Shown here: positions 63,765 to 64,000 of the stretch, piece after piece
How the letters are laid out: the number at the start of each line of letters is the position of its first letter
Numbering within the stretch: position 1 is the stretch's first letter
Assembly: GCF_000010725.1 (NCBI RefSeq)
Contig: NC_013854.1
Location: 62,001 to 126,000, forward strand
From: Azospirillum sp. B510
Lineage (GTDB): Bacteria; Pseudomonadota; Alphaproteobacteria; Azospirillales; Azospirillaceae
DNA length: 64,000 nt
Reading direction: 5' to 3'
Translations under genes and position numbers: made by a program
The notes under the pieces: generated by a model
The model's database searches: none
Seen by the model: only the letters and a program-made list of their open reading frames with translations
Told to the model about the DNA's origin: nothing

Positions 63765-64000
63765 ATGACCGACGCCATATCGCACGCGGCGGCAGGACCG
63801 GCCCAGTCCCGTCTCGACAGACCCCGTTCCGACCACTCCCGGCAGCAACAATCCCGTCTCGACCGGCTCTGGCAACGGGGCCGGGACTTTCTCGGCACCC
63901 GCACCGCCGTGATGGGCGGGGCGATGAGCTGGGTGTCGGAACGGCATCTGGTCTCCGCCATCTCCAATGCCGGCGGCTTCGGCGTGCTGGCCTGCGGTTC
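63765..64000 (+). CDS. Nitronate monooxygenase / 2-nitropropane dioxygenase-like protein (partial)
   Basis: 78 codons before the right edge. After a polar N-tail ([20 protein letters not shown]) comes a conserved start of the FMN TIM-barrel family: [20 protein letters not shown], then [18 protein letters not shown]. The same fold covers nitronate monooxygenases and FabK-type enoyl reductases, and the rest of the gene is needed to tell them apart. It follows lysC by 52 bases on the same strand; GGAAAGGG precedes the ATG. Confidence 0.75.
   Translation, partial: MTDAISHAAAGPAQSRLDRPRSDHSRQQQSRLDRLWQRGRDFLGTRTAVMGGAMSWVSERHLVSAISNAGGFGVLACG

Noticed and set aside
61523..63967. An 814-residue minus-strand protein ending in ubiG
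   Set aside because: The part upstream of 62305 is the antisense shadow of lysC; the real methyltransferase begins [12 protein letters not shown].

Overview
The window is a GC-rich alphaproteobacterial chromosome segment, most likely from Azospirillum (Rhodospirillales). The main evidence is a glutamate synthase large subunit with a 36-residue propeptide before the nucleophile Cys37, closely matching the Azospirillum brasilense enzyme as I remember it. The gltD-gltB order and the chvI-chvG-hprK-rapZ-PTS and lptCAB-rpoN-hpf-ptsN blocks also fit. Housekeeping content (lysC, rpoN, xerD, aroKB, gltBD, a tRNA) points to the main chromosome.

1-2286: the end of an integrated element. A minus-strand operon of two small genes, an IncQ/RSF1010-type RepA helicase and an overlapping RepC-type initiator (cut by the window edge) is followed by about 400 bases of repeat-containing non-coding DNA and a 46-base 3' fragment of tRNA-Gly(CCC). 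That fragment is the expected footprint of integration into a tRNA gene. The intact tRNA and the integrase should lie to the left, outside the window.

2489-16638: small conserved genes (including a DUF2383 protein and a 566-residue acidic zinc-ribbon protein), GTP-type PEP carboxykinase, a HugZ-like protein, then the ChvI/ChvG two-component system followed by HprK, RapZ, EIIA(Man), HPr and enzyme I. No sugar permease component is present, so this is a regulatory PTS. Its second output, EIIA(Ntr) (ptsN), lies at 60321, downstream of rpoN.

16699-30228: a cytochrome c fusion protein and a nuclease-like protein that lacks the catalytic glutamate; a membrane adenylate cyclase; the cobT-cobS-J-domain/bolA group; a ribbon-helix-helix regulator with repeated upstream motifs; and aroK-aroB.

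30229-43080: xerD behind two unrecognised genes, small metabolic enzymes, an uracil-DNA glycosylase/sirtuin pair, a phosphatase, a cyclic-nucleotide-domain histidine kinase, a lone fliG, leucyl aminopeptidase, a diguanylate cyclase behind an AT-rich non-coding stretch, and a glutathione transferase.

43189-64000: gltD-gltB with a hairpin-rich spacer, uppP, a transporter, an NDUFA9-like protein, tRNA-Leu(CAG), an RNase D-type exonuclease, then the envelope and nitrogen cluster kdsD-lptC-lptA-lptB-rpoN-hpf-ptsN, a Uma2-family protein, divergent ubiG/lysC, and the start of a nitronate monooxygenase-like gene.

The most notable observations are the IncQ-like replication module inside a tRNA-integrated element, the nuclease-like protein with a replaced catalytic residue, RapZ without its Walker A lysine, the repeat arrays upstream of the ribbon-helix-helix gene and of chvI, and the large intergenic hairpins. 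Family assignments come from motif and sequence recognition; no database search was run.
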